The notes: generated by a model from the sequence alone, not told the origin. A DNA stretch of 64,000 nt from Colwellia polaris (GCF_002104515.1 NZ_NBOE01000013.1:62001-126000); one strand, 5' to 3'; shown: positions 9,231-20,172, numbered from the stretch's first letter. Program-made: numbers and translations.

Positions 9231-12200
9231 ATGGATTCAACATTACCGCTATATCGCCAACTTACCAGTAGACTATTGCTATTATTTTTAAGTTTTATGG
9301 TGCTATTTTCAGTCGGATTTTATTTTTACTTACAATATGAGCAAGACCTAACGCTATTAAAGCACCAACAGCTGCCAGCAATCGAGGAATTTAATCAACA
9401 TCAGCAACTATTAATTCAAAGTGATCGCATTTTGTATGGGATTCTTAATAGTAAATACGCTAATACTCTTGCTAATGACTATTTGATTTTACAGGAAAAT
9501 ATCAAAAGTATATCTTATGTAAACCGCAAAAACAGAAGGCTACTCGAGCAACTTATGATGAGGTTAAAGGCACAATCAGTAAATGTGTCTCTGTTAACTG
9601 AGAATGAGCGACGAAACCTACAGCTTAAAGATAATGTTATTATTCAGTTAACTCTCATTGCTGATAATTTAGCGAACTTAATTAGCGAACAGTCAGATGA
9701 ACAAGAAACCTTAAACCGTCAAATTAACGAAGAGAAATCTTCAAACCGTATCTTGGTAAACCGAGTTAAAGCCTATAGTCGTTTGCTAACGAAAATTAAA
9801 ATAAACCACGAATTGCATCAAAGCCTTATCGATACGTTAGTTATGTTTAATCAGCTTGATTTACAATACGACTTAGCCGATTTTGATTACACAACACTAA
9901 AAGCCCAACGTAATATAAATGATTGGTTAGATAACGCTGCCATTGCCGTCTCTAGAAGTTCGAATGAAAATGCCTTAATGGAGCAAGTTTTAGTCCTTAA
10001 CGCCTTATTATTTAACGAGCAAAATACTTTAGCAAAATGGCGTGGACAATTGCGCATGGCGATTGATTTACAAACCGAACTAAGCAAACAAAAAATTGAA
10101 CTTGCACCGCTACTTAATAAAATGCTCGTTGTACAACCGATTAAGTCCTCAATAATTGAACAAAAAATATTATCTTGGTTAGCGTTAGTTGATGTTAGTT
10201 TTCAGCCTAAATATTATATATGGCTTATTACGGCTACCTTTTTAATCATTGGCATTATTTTTATTATTTTACTCATTAGTTTACGCAAAAAAATAAAACA
10301 TGCAGGTTTACAAGGAATAGCCGTTATTGATGAATTAGTAACGACGGGAGAAGTGTTAACGCAAGTACCTGTACAAGAAATTAATACTATAATCAGTAAA
10401 GTAGAGCAGCTTTCCAAACCTTTACATTCAGAAAGTGATTTTCAACTTCAGCAGCAACAGTTTAAGGCGCATAACGCACTTATGTCGCGCCACACCGGCA
10501 ATATTTATTGGCAATTACCGCTAGCTTCAAAAAAGCTTTTACGAAAATTAACGGCATTATTAGCGGTTGAAGCCAGTGATAAACATTGGCGTCATTTTTT
10601 TAGTCGTGCAGACGTTCGCTTGATTTTATCCAGTGCGAGAAAAGCCAAAAATAACCAGCGTGTTGAAAAAATAAATTTAACCAGTAATCAGGAAAAAGCG
10701 GTCGCGATAACCATTGAGTATATCGATAGTACTTGGTGCGGTAGCATACAAAATATAGAAGAGTACCGATTACTTAAAGATGAAAACGTACAGCTGCATC
10801 AACAAGTTAAACAACAGAACCAGATAAACAAGCTTGCTGTCATTGCCAGTAGCGAAGGTGTGTTAGACATCACGAGTAACGTTATGACTCAACAACAACA
10901 ACTTTCGTTAACTCCAGGTTATCAAGGCTATGTTTATCAGCAATTGCAGCAATTAACTCAGTTGAGTGAACAGCAAAGAACTTGCGCGCAATTGCGTTGT
11001 GACGATTTTATTTTGTCGTTATCAACCGTATCACTAGTGAATGAAGTCAATACAGCGATAGCGAATGTTAGCTTTTATCAAGCGCAAAATAATAACCATA
11101 TTTTTGTCAACTTGGATGAAAACTTAGCGCATTTAGTCACACTAGAAAGTGAATTGTTCCAGGCTATGCTCACCACAATATGCCAAAAAATGTTTACAGA
11201 GCAGCATATGTCAGTGCTTGATATAGACTTAAATGTAATCGATGTAAACAGTGCTCAACAGATTGTTCGCATTAGTTTTACTATTAAGAAAGCATCACAA
11301 TTACAACCGTTACAAGAGACTATTAATACATTAGCATTTAATGAAGAAGCCAATGAAAGTCTTAACAATATTACCGATAATTATTTAAAAGATTTACAGT
11401 TAATATTCAATGTTAACAATAAGGTATGTCAGTCGCTTGATGAAGGAGGTAAATTCTCATTCGATATGCCGTTTGCCATTGCTGAAGACTTACATCAAAA
11501 AAGTAACGATAAAATAATTAAGCTTTCAAAGCGTTCATTACTGGTAATCGCGACTGAAAAAGCTAATCGAGAACGAATTTGTCAAGCATTAAGTAAAAGC
11601 AAAGCTGTGATAGAAACTATGCAAGATATGGTGTTATTTCAGCGACAAATTAGTCTTAAGCATCTCACTCGAAATCCTATAGACGTTATTATTTTGTCTG
11701 CTGAGGTGTACCTAACTGACTATGACTTAATCACTCAGCATATGGCTAGCTTACCTAATAAGTTACAGCCTAAAATATTGGTTTTACAACCATATCACTG
11801 CGAAATATTGCAAAGAACAGGCTTATTTTCATCATGTAATTTACCCTGGTTCAGTGAAACACTTATTGCCGAGGTTCAGCAGTTACTTCGAAGCGACAGC
11901 AAAATTAATTTAGTTGTTGAGCCTGAAATTTTCGCACCTTACCGATTTCTACCTAGCAAAGTAGAAGTATTAGTTGGCATAGCAGAAACGAAAAGCAAGC
12001 AACTGTTAATTCGAACGCTGCATTGGCTCGGTTTGAAAGTTACCTTAGTGTCTCGGCCTGAACAGCTTGAACGGTTGTGGCAATCGGGACGATTCTTGTT
12101 GGTAATTTCTGAGTTTTCAGACTTTAATATGGCTGTTAATAAAAATGTCAGCGCTCAGCGTGGCATATTTATTTTAAATCAACATCTAGCTAAAAAAACC

Positions 12201-12857
12201 GATGTTATACACAATAATGTCTCTAATACTGTTAATGGTACTTACGAAATTAAGTATTTAGCACCTGTGTTAGACATTCAAAAACTTACCGAGCAGTTAT
12301 CACCTTGGCTGATCTCAGGCTTAGGCGTCAATGCAAGTTCAGAGCAGCAAACACCAGTAACATCGGGTAAAGATATTAACGCTGCAAAGATGAATACATC
12401 AGCAAAGGCAATGCCTTTGGCACCAGCAACAAACAAGGCAGACATAGAGCAGTTATTGTCTATTGAGTTAGATAACAAGCTGGAACAGGTAAGCGAAATA
12501 ACGAGCAATGCTTTTGATTTAAATCAATATGCACAGAATCAAGGTTCTGCTGAGCTTGCCGCCTTTATGTTAGACGACTATTTAACCGAGATTACGGATT
12601 ATAGCCAAGAATTTGTTACAGCAATTGATCAACAAAATATTGATTTGGCTAAACAAAAGCTAGTGTTATTGGTTAAATTAGCTAAAGTTATTGCAGCTAA
12701 ACCTTTAATAACGCAATGTGACGAGCTTAGTAAAACTCTGAATAATGATGGCAGTCAGGCTGATGTGTTAGCCAAACTCGATAACGAGATCCATCAGAAA
12801 ATACACCACCTAAAGCAATGTATAGTAGAATTAACTGAGTTTGCAGAAACAATATGA
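9231..12857 (+). CDS. Degenerate hybrid sensor kinase (predicted catalytically dead)
   Basis: 1208 residues from the ATG at 9231. Layout: membrane segment about 14-34, a long all-helical periplasmic region like TorS-type sensors, membrane segment about 326-349, a linker, then regions at the places of HisKA (about 521-552), HATPase (about 600-740), two receivers (about 770-880 and 911-1000) and an Hpt domain (1097-1208). Key residues are missing by eye: no H-box His, no N-box Asn (LFQAMLTTICQKMF stands where a typical kinase has LxNLLxNAxKF), no Gly-rich lid, no phosphoacceptor Asp in either receiver-like part (VIILSAEVYL; LLVISEF), and no HxxKG in the Hpt-like tail (LVKLAKVIAA). Its stop overlaps the next gene. 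Likely an evolved pseudokinase; the frame is intact over 3.6 kb. Confidence 0.75.
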   Translation: MDSTLPLYRQLTSRLLLLFLSFMVLFSVGFYFYLQYEQDLTLLKHQQLPAIEEFNQHQQLLIQSDRILYGILNSKYANTLANDYLILQENIKSISYVNRKNRRLLEQLMMRLKAQSVNVSLLTENERRNLQLKDNVIIQLTLIADNLANLISEQSDEQETLNRQINEEKSSNRILVNRVKAYSRLLTKIKINHELHQSLIDTLVMFNQLDLQYDLADFDYTTLKAQRNINDWLDNAAIAVSRSSNENALMEQVLVLNALLFNEQNTLAKWRGQLRMAIDLQTELSKQKIELAPLLNKMLVVQPIKSSIIEQKILSWLALVDVSFQPKYYIWLITATFLIIGIIFIILLISLRKKIKHAGLQGIAVIDELVTTGEVLTQVPVQEINTIISKVEQLSKPLHSESDFQLQQQQFKAHNALMSRHTGNIYWQLPLASKKLLRKLTALLAVEASDKHWRHFFSRADVRLILSSARKAKNNQRVEKINLTSNQEKAVAITIEYIDSTWCGSIQNIEEYRLLKDENVQLHQQVKQQNQINKLAVIASSEGVLDITSNVMTQQQQLSLTPGYQGYVYQQLQQLTQLSEQQRTCAQLRCDDFILSLSTVSLVNEVNTAIANVSFYQAQNNNHIFVNLDENLAHLVTLESELFQAMLTTICQKMFTEQHMSVLDIDLNVIDVNSAQQIVRISFTIKKASQLQPLQETINTLAFNEEANESLNNITDNYLKDLQLIFNVNNKVCQSLDEGGKFSFDMPFAIAEDLHQKSNDKIIKLSKRSLLVIATEKANRERICQALSKSKAVIETMQDMVLFQRQISLKHLTRNPIDVIILSAEVYLTDYDLITQHMASLPNKLQPKILVLQPYHCEILQRTGLFSSCNLPWFSETLIAEVQQLLRSDSKINLVVEPEIFAPYRFLPSKVEVLVGIAETKSKQLLIRTLHWLGLKVTLVSRPEQLERLWQSGRFLLVISEFSDFNMAVNKNVSAQRGIFILNQHLAKKTDVIHNNVSNTVNGTYEIKYLAPVLDIQKLTEQLSPWLISGLGVNASSEQQTPVTSGKDINAAKMNTSAKAMPLAPATNKADIEQLLSIELDNKLEQVSEITSNAFDLNQYAQNQGSAELAAFMLDDYLTEITDYSQEFVTAIDQQNIDLAKQKLVLLVKLAKVIAAKPLITQCDELSKTLNNDGSQADVLAKLDNEIHQKIHHLKQCIVELTEFAETI

Positions 12858-13051
12858 ATGTAAAATACCACCAGCCAACAGAAACCGTTGCTAGCCCTTG
12901 TGTTCGTAATTGTTGTTTGAATCAGGAAGATGTTTGCTTAGGCTGCTTTCGTCACATTGATGAAATTATGGCGTGGAGTAAACTCGATGCCAAGGCAAAG
13001 AAAAACGTACTTAACTTATGTGAGCAACGTCAGCAGCTAATTCAAAAATAG
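12854..13051 (+). CDS. DUF1289 small Cys-rich protein
   Basis: 65 residues with SPCVRNCCLNQEDVCLGC at about 14-31 followed by HIDEIMAWSKLD, the pattern of DUF1289 proteins: closely spaced cysteines, presumed metal-binding, function unknown. It overlaps the upstream pseudokinase gene (ATGA) and lies 30 bases before the TPR regulator gene, so all three are probably co-transcribed. Confidence 0.88.
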   Translation: MNVKYHQPTETVASPCVRNCCLNQEDVCLGCFRHIDEIMAWSKLDAKAKKNVLNLCEQRQQLIQK

Positions 13052-13081
13052 CATGCTAGGCCGATAGTCAGTAGGTATAAA

Positions 13082-14731
13082 ATGGAAGAAGTCGACAAAA
13101 ATACATTAGCACAGCTCGATCAACTCAATGTTCTGATTATTGATGATAATTTACTCGTTCATAGTATCTTGAAAGAGAGTTTATTTGCCTTAGGAATTAA
13201 AGAAGTACGTTGTGCGCAAAATGCCTATTACGGACTTCGCTTGTGCGATGAAATGCATTTTCATATCGTAATTTGTGCTTTTAATGTTAAAAGTGACAAA
13301 GACGGATTTCATCTTTTAGAAGAGCTAAAGTTTAAAGGCCATGTGACTAAAACCACAGTATTAATATTTTTAAGTACCGAAACTAATGAGTCACTGGTTA
13401 ATTCTATTATTGAGCTACAACCTGATGATTTTTGGACTAAACCGTTAGCAATAAAGAAAGTACGTAGTCGTTTTATTGCCATACTGAAGGTTAAGCAGGT
13501 GTTGTTTAATATTAACAACGCGATTGACAAAAAATCTTACGCTAAAGCGCTTTATTTCGCCGAACGTCATCTAAAAAATGAAAAGCTCGCATTTTATCAC
13601 CCTAATATTAACCGCATTATTGGCGAGTCTTACCTAGCTTTACGTGAGTTTGTAGAAGCAGAAAAATTTTATTTTCAACTTTTTAAGCAGTATAAATATT
13701 CTTGGGTTTACCTAGGTTATGCCAAAGCCTTACTAAAACAAGGCCGTTTAGAAGAAATTAGCGATATGCTAAAAACCTTGATAGATAAACCAGAAACTCG
13801 GTTTGGTGCTCACGATATGATGGCGCAGTATTTTATTGAGCAAGAAGATTACGAACAAGCCTACGAAGAAATAAAAAAAGCCATGGCGCTTGCTCCTAGA
13901 AATATAGAGCGTAATAAAAAATCATGGGATTTAGCACGCTTAACTCATGATCATAAAGGTCAGTATGTGGCGACCAAAAATATTGCACAACAAGCTAAAA
14001 ACTCGATTCATGATTCTCCCGAGCTATTACTTAATATTATTAGGTCAAGTATTGATCTCGCTTGCGCAACGCCAGATGAAAGCGCTAATGATTTGTTGCA
14101 ACAAACCGATCGATATATCAGGCAATTTGAGCACGATTTACACGACGCTAACCTATTTAAACAACAATTAATTGTTGTTAAAGCTCGGTTGCATAATGTT
14201 CGCAACGAACGTGATAAAGCCACCAAGTTAGTTGAAAATCATATGTCACTTCAGCCAACCAACGTTGTAGAAGATAACCTAGATCGGGTAAAAGTATTGC
14301 ATGAACTTGGTATGCGTGAAGATGCCATTGATTTACTTGCTGCGATAAATAAGCAAATTGCAGGTGACTCGTTAAATAGCCAAGTGGTTAGGCGTTACAT
14401 AGCGCAAGAAACTCAGCAACGTGAAGAAATACATTTTACCGCTAAAGAACTTAACAGCATGGCTGTTGAGCATTTTCAGAAGAATCGATTATTGCCAGCA
14501 CTTGACGCTATAAAACAAGCATTAACGCTCAGCCCTAACAATACAAAACTCTTGTTTAGTGAATTAAAAATATTAATAAAAATTAAACAAGAAGAGCAAG
14601 GTACGTCGGAGCATGAGGAGGCAACAGAAAAAATTATTGCAGAACTAGATACCGCTAACCTTGAGGGGAAAAGCCGAGCTACTTTTGAAGACTTATTGCT
14701 GAAATGGCAAAAAGCTAAAGAACAAGATTAA
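13082..14731 (+). CDS. Receiver-TPR protein lacking the phosphoacceptor Asp
   Basis: 549 residues: a receiver domain (about 14-140) followed by tetratricopeptide-type helical repeats to the C-terminus; no DNA-binding or enzymatic output domain. The receiver keeps the acidic pair (IIDDN, Asp21/22), the switch region (FLSTET) and the Lys in FWTKPL, but where the phosphoacceptor Asp belongs it has Ala66 (IVICAFNV, codon GCT at 13277-13279). The following DKDGFHLLEEL matches the KDG-hhLLEEL context of related TPR response regulators, so the alignment is secure. Likely a phosphorylation-independent scaffold acting with the degenerate kinase two genes upstream. It ends 64 bases before the stop of convergent queG. 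Confidence 0.8.
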   Translation: MEEVDKNTLAQLDQLNVLIIDDNLLVHSILKESLFALGIKEVRCAQNAYYGLRLCDEMHFHIVICAFNVKSDKDGFHLLEELKFKGHVTKTTVLIFLSTETNESLVNSIIELQPDDFWTKPLAIKKVRSRFIAILKVKQVLFNINNAIDKKSYAKALYFAERHLKNEKLAFYHPNINRIIGESYLALREFVEAEKFYFQLFKQYKYSWVYLGYAKALLKQGRLEEISDMLKTLIDKPETRFGAHDMMAQYFIEQEDYEQAYEEIKKAMALAPRNIERNKKSWDLARLTHDHKGQYVATKNIAQQAKNSIHDSPELLLNIIRSSIDLACATPDESANDLLQQTDRYIRQFEHDLHDANLFKQQLIVVKARLHNVRNERDKATKLVENHMSLQPTNVVEDNLDRVKVLHELGMREDAIDLLAAINKQIAGDSLNSQVVRRYIAQETQQREEIHFTAKELNSMAVEHFQKNRLLPALDAIKQALTLSPNNTKLLFSELKILIKIKQEEQGTSEHEEATEKIIAELDTANLEGKSRATFEDLLLKWQKAKEQD

Positions 14732-14794
14732 CTTATATTAGCCAAGCCTAAGTTATTGATAGCAGGTTTAAGTCATTAATATCCATTTAGCATG

Positions 14795-15940
14795 CTATGC
14801 ATCACGTGGCATACCCTTTTCTACAGAGCGAATAAGCCGAGCGGTTAATCTAACATTTTTGTCTTGAACTAGTGTTTTTTGTTTTAAAGATTGCTGCGCT
14901 AACGCCCACTCAATATGTTCTGCCACCATAGTTTCAGCATTAACTAATGCTGATGTTAACGCATGAACATTATCTAGAGAAAAATTGGCATTACCCAAAG
15001 CAACGGCGATATTACGTTGCCAGCATTGAAAGCCAATACGTCGAATTGGAGAGCCTTCTGTTTTACTGAGAAAGGTGGCTTCATCCCAAGCAAATAAAGT
15101 TAATAAGTCGATGTTATCTAAGTTTTGTCGCGGTTTAAAATCATCTTCACTGCCAAGCTTGGCAAATTTATTCCATGGGCAAATTAGCTGACAATCATCA
15201 CAACCATAAATTCTATTACCAATTAATGCTCGAAACTCTTCCGGAATTGCATCTCGTAATTCAATAGTAAGATAAGAGATACAGCGCCTAGCATCAACAA
15301 CATAAGGTTCAACTATTGCTTGAGTTGGGCAAATTTTTATACAGGCCACACAGGCTCCGCAGTCATTTTCTGCTTGCTTATCTGCAATCAAAGGAATATC
15401 AACCAATAACTCACCGAGAAAAAACCATGAACCCGCTTGTTTGTTGATCAGTAATGTATGTTTACCCACCCAGCCCAAACCGGCTTTTTCGGCTAGAGGC
15501 CTTTCTAATATCGGGGCAGAATCAACAAATGGGCGATAATTAAAGTTTTCACAGTGAGCACTAATTTTTTCACCTAATTGTTTTAGGCGTTTGCGCATTA
15601 ATTTGTGATAGTCACGACCTAGTGCATAACGACTAATGTAGGCATGATCTCTATTTTTTAATATACGCGCAAACTTAGCATCCGTAGGTAAGTAGTCCAT
15701 ACGTACGCTAATTACGTTAAGCGTACCTTCAACTAACTCTTTTGCTCTGGCGCGCATTAAGCCATGACGAGCCATATAATCCATGTCGCCGTGATAATTG
15801 TTTTCTAACCATCGCGTTAATGCTGCTTCATGATCAGATAAATCGACATCACTAATACCCACTTGGGAAAAGCCAAGGTCTTGTCCCCAACGTTTAATTT
15901 GTGCGGATAATTCTTGATAATTAATAACAGGTAAGGTCAT
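14795..15940 (-). CDS. queG: Epoxyqueuosine reductase
   Basis: Cobalamin and Fe-S enzyme that reduces epoxyqueuosine to queuosine in tRNA, the last step of queuosine synthesis. 381 residues with two ferredoxin-like clusters, CGACVACIKICP near 197-208 and CDDCQLICPW near 250-259, plus the N-terminal QueG domain (VGISDVDLSDHEAAL, DYMARH) and the motif RYALGRDYHK. It reads away from tsaE; in E. coli these genes adjoin with nnr between them, which is not found here. Confidence 0.95.
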   Translation of the reverse strand: MTLPVINYQELSAQIKRWGQDLGFSQVGISDVDLSDHEAALTRWLENNYHGDMDYMARHGLMRARAKELVEGTLNVISVRMDYLPTDAKFARILKNRDHAYISRYALGRDYHKLMRKRLKQLGEKISAHCENFNYRPFVDSAPILERPLAEKAGLGWVGKHTLLINKQAGSWFFLGELLVDIPLIADKQAENDCGACVACIKICPTQAIVEPYVVDARRCISYLTIELRDAIPEEFRALIGNRIYGCDDCQLICPWNKFAKLGSEDDFKPRQNLDNIDLLTLFAWDEATFLSKTEGSPIRRIGFQCWQRNIAVALGNANFSLDNVHALTSALVNAETMVAEHIEWALAQQSLKQKTLVQDKNVRLTARLIRSVEKGMPRDA

Positions 15941-16293
15941 GGCTATGGAATATAAAAAAGATATAGATGATGCATAATGTGCGACAAGGTTAACACATCG
16001 CGATTATAAGGTTAATTGAAGTAAAGCTCATGATAAAAATACTTATTAATTATGGTGAGTATTAATGAGTACAAGTTTACCTTTTAGGTAATTACAAAGC
16101 GCTAGGTTGAGTTATAAGGAAAATTTTACGCTTTCAAATGCTGATACTGTATTCAATGCGTTGCAGCTGATATTATTATCATCTCTTACGGTACAGCTTG
16201 CATAGAAAATAGTAGACTATAGCATTAAATTTGAACTGCTAAATAATGGTAATTGTGCAGTAGATAAGATACTTTAGAACGACTAACGAAACG
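15941..16293 (+). other. 353-base gap between divergent queG and tsaE
   Basis: No gene seen. In E. coli the nnr (yjeF) gene lies between queG and tsaE; no remnant of it is visible here in any frame. Presumably it holds the two promoters, but I found no hexamer pair good enough to list. Confidence 0.4.
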
Positions 16294-16779
16294 ATGAATA
16301 ATATAGTGACAAAACAAACGTTTATATTAGCCGATGAAATGGCAACAATTGCTTTAGGCAAAAAAATAGCAAATCTTGTAAAAACAGCACTTAAACAAGG
16401 CATTATTGTTTTTTTAAATGGTGATTTAGGGGCAGGAAAAACCACGTTAACTCGTGGCTTTGTACAAGGAATGGGGCATATTGGTAATGTTAAAAGCCCA
16501 ACTTACACTTTAGTTGAGCCTTATGATCTACAAGATTGGCAAGTGTATCATTTTGATTTATACCGCTTAGCTGACCCAGAAGAACTAGAATATATGGGTA
16601 TTCGAGATTACTTTAACAGCAACTGTTGTAGCTTTATCGAGTGGCCTGAAAAAGGTCAAGGTATGCTACCAGTAGCCGATATGATTATTGATTTAGTTTA
16701 CCTTGATGAACAACGTCAAGTTGCGTTACAAGCTAATACCCCATTAGGCGAACAACTAATATCACTTTTGGCCAGGTAG
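16294..16779 (+). CDS. tsaE: tRNA threonylcarbamoyladenosine synthesis ATPase TsaE
   Basis: ATPase that works with TsaB and TsaD to make t6A37 in ANN-decoding tRNAs. 161 residues with the Walker A motif GDLGAGKTTLTRG near 44-56, the switch sequence SPTYTLVEPY, and FIEWPEKG, all standard for YjeE/TsaE. First gene of the series tsaE-amiB-mutL-miaA-hfq-hflXKC, all on the plus strand with short gaps. Confidence 0.95.
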   Translation: MNNIVTKQTFILADEMATIALGKKIANLVKTALKQGIIVFLNGDLGAGKTTLTRGFVQGMGHIGNVKSPTYTLVEPYDLQDWQVYHFDLYRLADPEELEYMGIRDYFNSNCCSFIEWPEKGQGMLPVADMIIDLVYLDEQRQVALQANTPLGEQLISLLAR

Positions 16780-16806
16780 CATTAACGATAGAAAGCATTA
16801 ACGATA
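16779..16806 (+). repeat. Short direct repeat after tsaE
   Basis: GCATTAACGATA occurs at 16779-16790 and again at 16795-16806, a 16-base period starting at the last base of the tsaE stop codon. It looks like a small local duplication in the tsaE-amiB spacer. Confidence 0.6.
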
Positions 16807-16874
16807 AATAATATTAATGAGCTTGCTCCAAGAACAATAGTATTCAAAAAGAGATACACAAGGGAATAAATTCG

Positions 16875-18194
16875 ATGCACTTAAGCCGTATTGTAAAAAA
16901 ATTAACCGCTGTACTTATGCTTTGGCTAGCCTATGCAGCAACGGTTAACGCAAACAATAGCATTGATAGTGTGCGGATATGGCCGGCGCCAGAAAATACC
17001 CGGGTTGTTTTTGATCTGAGTAACAAACCAGATTTTAAATACTTTTCTTTAAAGTCACCGCAACGTTTAGTGATCGATTTTAAAAATAGCACCAATAATG
17101 CTGATTTAATGTCAGCAATTAAAGCCGACCGTCGCGTACAAAAAATTCGCACTAGCCGCTCAAAACAAAAAGGCACCACGCGTTTGGTCTTGGAGTTAGC
17201 TGAAGATTATAGAGTGTCGGTATTTCCCTTAGCACCGGCAGGGCAATACAGTGATCGTTTAGTTATTGATCTTTACGACAAAAGTAGCCATCCAATTACC
17301 ACTCATGATAACAGTAAAGGTAAACGCGATATCGTTATTGCTATTGTTGCTGGTCATGGCGGCGAAGATCCTGGTTCAATTGGCGCTTCAGGTACTTATG
17401 AAAAGCATGTTACCTTAAAAATATCTCAAAAATTGGCTAATTTAATTAACAGCAAGCAAGGGCTAAAAGCAGTGATGATCCGCAGCGGCGATTATTATGT
17501 TGATCATAATCGTAAGACAGAGCTTGCCAGAAAGTCGAAAGCCGATTTACTTATTTCCATTCATGCCGATGCATTTACCTCCCCACAACCTAGCGGTGCT
17601 TCTGTGTTAGTGCAAGCGACTCGGCGCGCAGATTCTGAGTTTTCGCGCTGGATTCAAAACCGAGAAAAAAACTCTGAGTTACTTGGCGGTGCCGGTGAAA
17701 CCATTAGAAGTACTAAAGATAATAACTTAGCTATTGCGCTTGGTGATATGAAAAAAGAATACACCATGGCGAGCAGTTACGACTTTGCTGAGCATGTAGT
17801 TAAACAGTTGAAAAAAGTAACTAAATTACATAAACGCAAACCAGAGCGTTTAAGCTTAGCGGTGTTAAAGTCGTCTGATATTCCTTCTGTACTTATAGAA
17901 ACAGGCTTTATTTCTAATCATCAAGAAGAACGACGTTTAAATAACAGTAATCATCAGCAGAAGTTAGCTAAAGCTATCTATATCGCAGTAGACGACTATT
18001 TTTCTCGCAACCCACCTGACGGCACATTAATGGCGGCAACACGCGTGCGCGAGCACAAGGTTAGTCGAGGCGAGTCGCTATCGGTCGTTGCACAGCGTTA
18101 CAAAGTTTCAATTAGACAATTAAAATCTGCCAACAACCTCAAATCCAATGTGGTTAGAATTGGCCAAACACTCAAAATACCACAGGCAGACTAA
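16875..18194 (+). CDS. amiB: N-acetylmuramoyl-L-alanine amidase AmiB
   Basis: Periplasmic zinc amidase that splits septal peptidoglycan, activated by EnvC in relatives. 439 residues: signal peptide (about 1-26), AMIN domain (about 30-130; [16 protein letters not shown]), Amidase_3 domain (about 155-375) with zinc motifs GHGGEDPG, then SIHADAF and LIETGFISN, and one LysM domain at the C-terminus ([19 protein letters not shown]). Same position as in E. coli, directly before mutL; only seven bases separate its stop from the mutL start. Confidence 0.95.
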   Translation: MHLSRIVKKLTAVLMLWLAYAATVNANNSIDSVRIWPAPENTRVVFDLSNKPDFKYFSLKSPQRLVIDFKNSTNNADLMSAIKADRRVQKIRTSRSKQKGTTRLVLELAEDYRVSVFPLAPAGQYSDRLVIDLYDKSSHPITTHDNSKGKRDIVIAIVAGHGGEDPGSIGASGTYEKHVTLKISQKLANLINSKQGLKAVMIRSGDYYVDHNRKTELARKSKADLLISIHADAFTSPQPSGASVLVQATRRADSEFSRWIQNREKNSELLGGAGETIRSTKDNNLAIALGDMKKEYTMASSYDFAEHVVKQLKKVTKLHKRKPERLSLAVLKSSDIPSVLIETGFISNHQEERRLNNSNHQQKLAKAIYIAVDDYFSRNPPDGTLMAATRVREHKVSRGESLSVVAQRYKVSIRQLKSANNLKSNVVRIGQTLKIPQAD

Positions 18195-18201
18195 CGCTCG
18201 T

Positions 18202-20160
18202 ATGACCATCGCAATATTACCCGCTCGTCTCGCTAACCAAATTGCCGCAGGCGAAGTAGTAGAACGCCCAGCCTCTGTAGTAAAAGAACTTGTAGAAAAT
18301 AGCATTGATGCTGGTGCTACCACCATTAAAATCGACATTGAGAAAGGCGGCGCAAAACGTATTCGCATTATTGATAATGGTAAAGGTATTGCTAAAGCGG
18401 AGTTAGCATTAGCTTTGAGCCGACATGCAACCAGTAAAATTAAAGATCTTGATGATCTAGAAGCTATCAGTAGTTTGGGCTTCCGTGGTGAGGCATTAGC
18501 CAGTATAAGTTCTGTTTCACGTTTAACCTTAACCTCGAAACCTGAAGCTCAAGAGTCCGCATGGCAAGCAAATGCCGAAGGTCGAGATATGGCTGTGGCA
18601 ATTAAGCCTGCTGCTCACCCAAATGGCACGACTATAGATGTTAGCGACTTATTTTTTAACACACCAGCAAGGCGAAAATTTTTACGTACTGAAAAAACAG
18701 AATACGCTCATATAGAAGAAGTAATCAAACGTATCGCGTTGGCAAACTTTGATATTACTTTTGTCTTGTCACACAACCATAAAATTATTAAACAGTTTCG
18801 TGGCGCAACCACAGCCTTGCAACGCAGTAAACGTGTTGCGCAAGTGTGTGGTCAAAAGTTTATTGATAATGCTATTGAAGTAAACTGTGAGCATGGTGGC
18901 TTACATTTGCACGGTTGGATTGCTCAGCCGAGTTACTTTAGAAATCAGAATGACTTAAGCTATAGTTATGTTAATGAACGCATGATGCGCGATAAATTAA
19001 TTAATCACGCTATTCGTCAAGCATATGCTGACATGCTGCCTAGCGATAGTTATCCTGCGTTTGTTTTATTTTTACAGCTCGACTTTAGTGAAGTTGATGT
19101 GAATGTGCACCCCGCCAAGCATGAAGTACGGTTTCACCAAGGTCGCTATGTGCATGATTTTATTTACTCAGTTTGTAATCGCGCTTTACAAAGTGAGCTC
19201 GAACTCAATGTTGATAATACCACGGGCGAAATTCTTTCTACGACAAACTCCGATAATAGCCAGCAGCAAGCTCATAACCAGGCTTCGAACTTTGTTACGC
19301 CGTTAAGACCTCGCGCTGATGGCCAACAAGAAACCGCTACATCAAGTTCTTCTCAGTTAGGAAGTCAGCTAGAAAATCAGTCAGTAAGTCAGAAAGGTGA
19401 ATATCATCAAGCATATAACAGTCAGCGTAGTAATGGGCAAAGTTATAGTAGCAAGGTAAATCATCAGGCTAGCAAAGCCTATAGTGATTTAATGACACCG
19501 TTGGCGAACGAGCCCCAGATTTCAGAGCCTGTGATTACACATTCACAACCTCTAATACAAAATGCACAAGCTAATAATATTGCGCAAGTCATTGAAGATA
19601 ATAGTACTGATGTTAATAAAATACTGTTTTGGCAGGCTCCACATTATTTAGTTTTTCAACACCACGATACTTTACGTTTATTGTCGGTTACAAAACTTGA
19701 TTTACAACTTAAGTTACAAGTAATCAAACAACGTTGGCATGAAAAGCTTGTTAGTCAGCCACTATTATTACCGGTAAAAATATCGGTCAGTGAAAAAGTC
19801 GCAAACTTTGTCCAAATAAATGAAAATCAATTTCAACATATAGGGATGGAAGTTCGTCAACAAAATTCAACAACATTACAAATTCGACAGTTTCCCGCTT
19901 TGCTTCGAAATCAAGACATAGCAAATAGCTTTGATGAGTTAATTAAGCAACTAGACGTTGAAAATACTACCGAAGCACACTCAGAAACAGCGTGGCAAAT
20001 CGCGTTGGCTGAACTTATGTTGAACCGAGAATCTACGCAAGCCTATGCATTACAAGTTTGGCGAAATGCAGAAAGTCATTTTAATTGTCAATTTGAGCAG
20101 CAACTACGCTTGAATTCTGTAGTGATAGACCTCACATCATTCATAAATCAGATAGAGTAA
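18202..20160 (+). CDS. mutL: DNA mismatch repair protein MutL
   Basis: Mismatch-repair coordinator. 652 residues from the ATG at 18202 ([20 protein letters not shown]), which matches the family N-terminus; a frame open from 18148 only overlaps amiB. The GHKL ATPase domain (about 1-330) has the motifs ENSIDAG, DNGKGI and [14 protein letters not shown] Gln/Ser-rich linker (about 360-480) precedes the dimerization domain. I see no endonuclease motif DQHAxxER, as expected for MutL of MutH-type gammaproteobacteria. Confidence 0.95.
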   Translation: MTIAILPARLANQIAAGEVVERPASVVKELVENSIDAGATTIKIDIEKGGAKRIRIIDNGKGIAKAELALALSRHATSKIKDLDDLEAISSLGFRGEALASISSVSRLTLTSKPEAQESAWQANAEGRDMAVAIKPAAHPNGTTIDVSDLFFNTPARRKFLRTEKTEYAHIEEVIKRIALANFDITFVLSHNHKIIKQFRGATTALQRSKRVAQVCGQKFIDNAIEVNCEHGGLHLHGWIAQPSYFRNQNDLSYSYVNERMMRDKLINHAIRQAYADMLPSDSYPAFVLFLQLDFSEVDVNVHPAKHEVRFHQGRYVHDFIYSVCNRALQSELELNVDNTTGEILSTTNSDNSQQQAHNQASNFVTPLRPRADGQQETATSSSSQLGSQLENQSVSQKGEYHQAYNSQRSNGQSYSSKVNHQASKAYSDLMTPLANEPQISEPVITHSQPLIQNAQANNIAQVIEDNSTDVNKILFWQAPHYLVFQHHDTLRLLSVTKLDLQLKLQVIKQRWHEKLVSQPLLLPVKISVSEKVANFVQINENQFQHIGMEVRQQNSTTLQIRQFPALLRNQDIANSFDELIKQLDVENTTEAHSETAWQIALAELMLNRESTQAYALQVWRNAESHFNCQFEQQLRLNSVVIDLTSFINQIE

Positions 20161-20172
20161 ATTATTACCAAA

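Noticed and set aside
18148-18201. Longer start of mutL overlapping amiB
   Set aside because: The conserved MutL N-terminus begins at the ATG at 18202; the upstream residues are only amiB sequence read in another frame.
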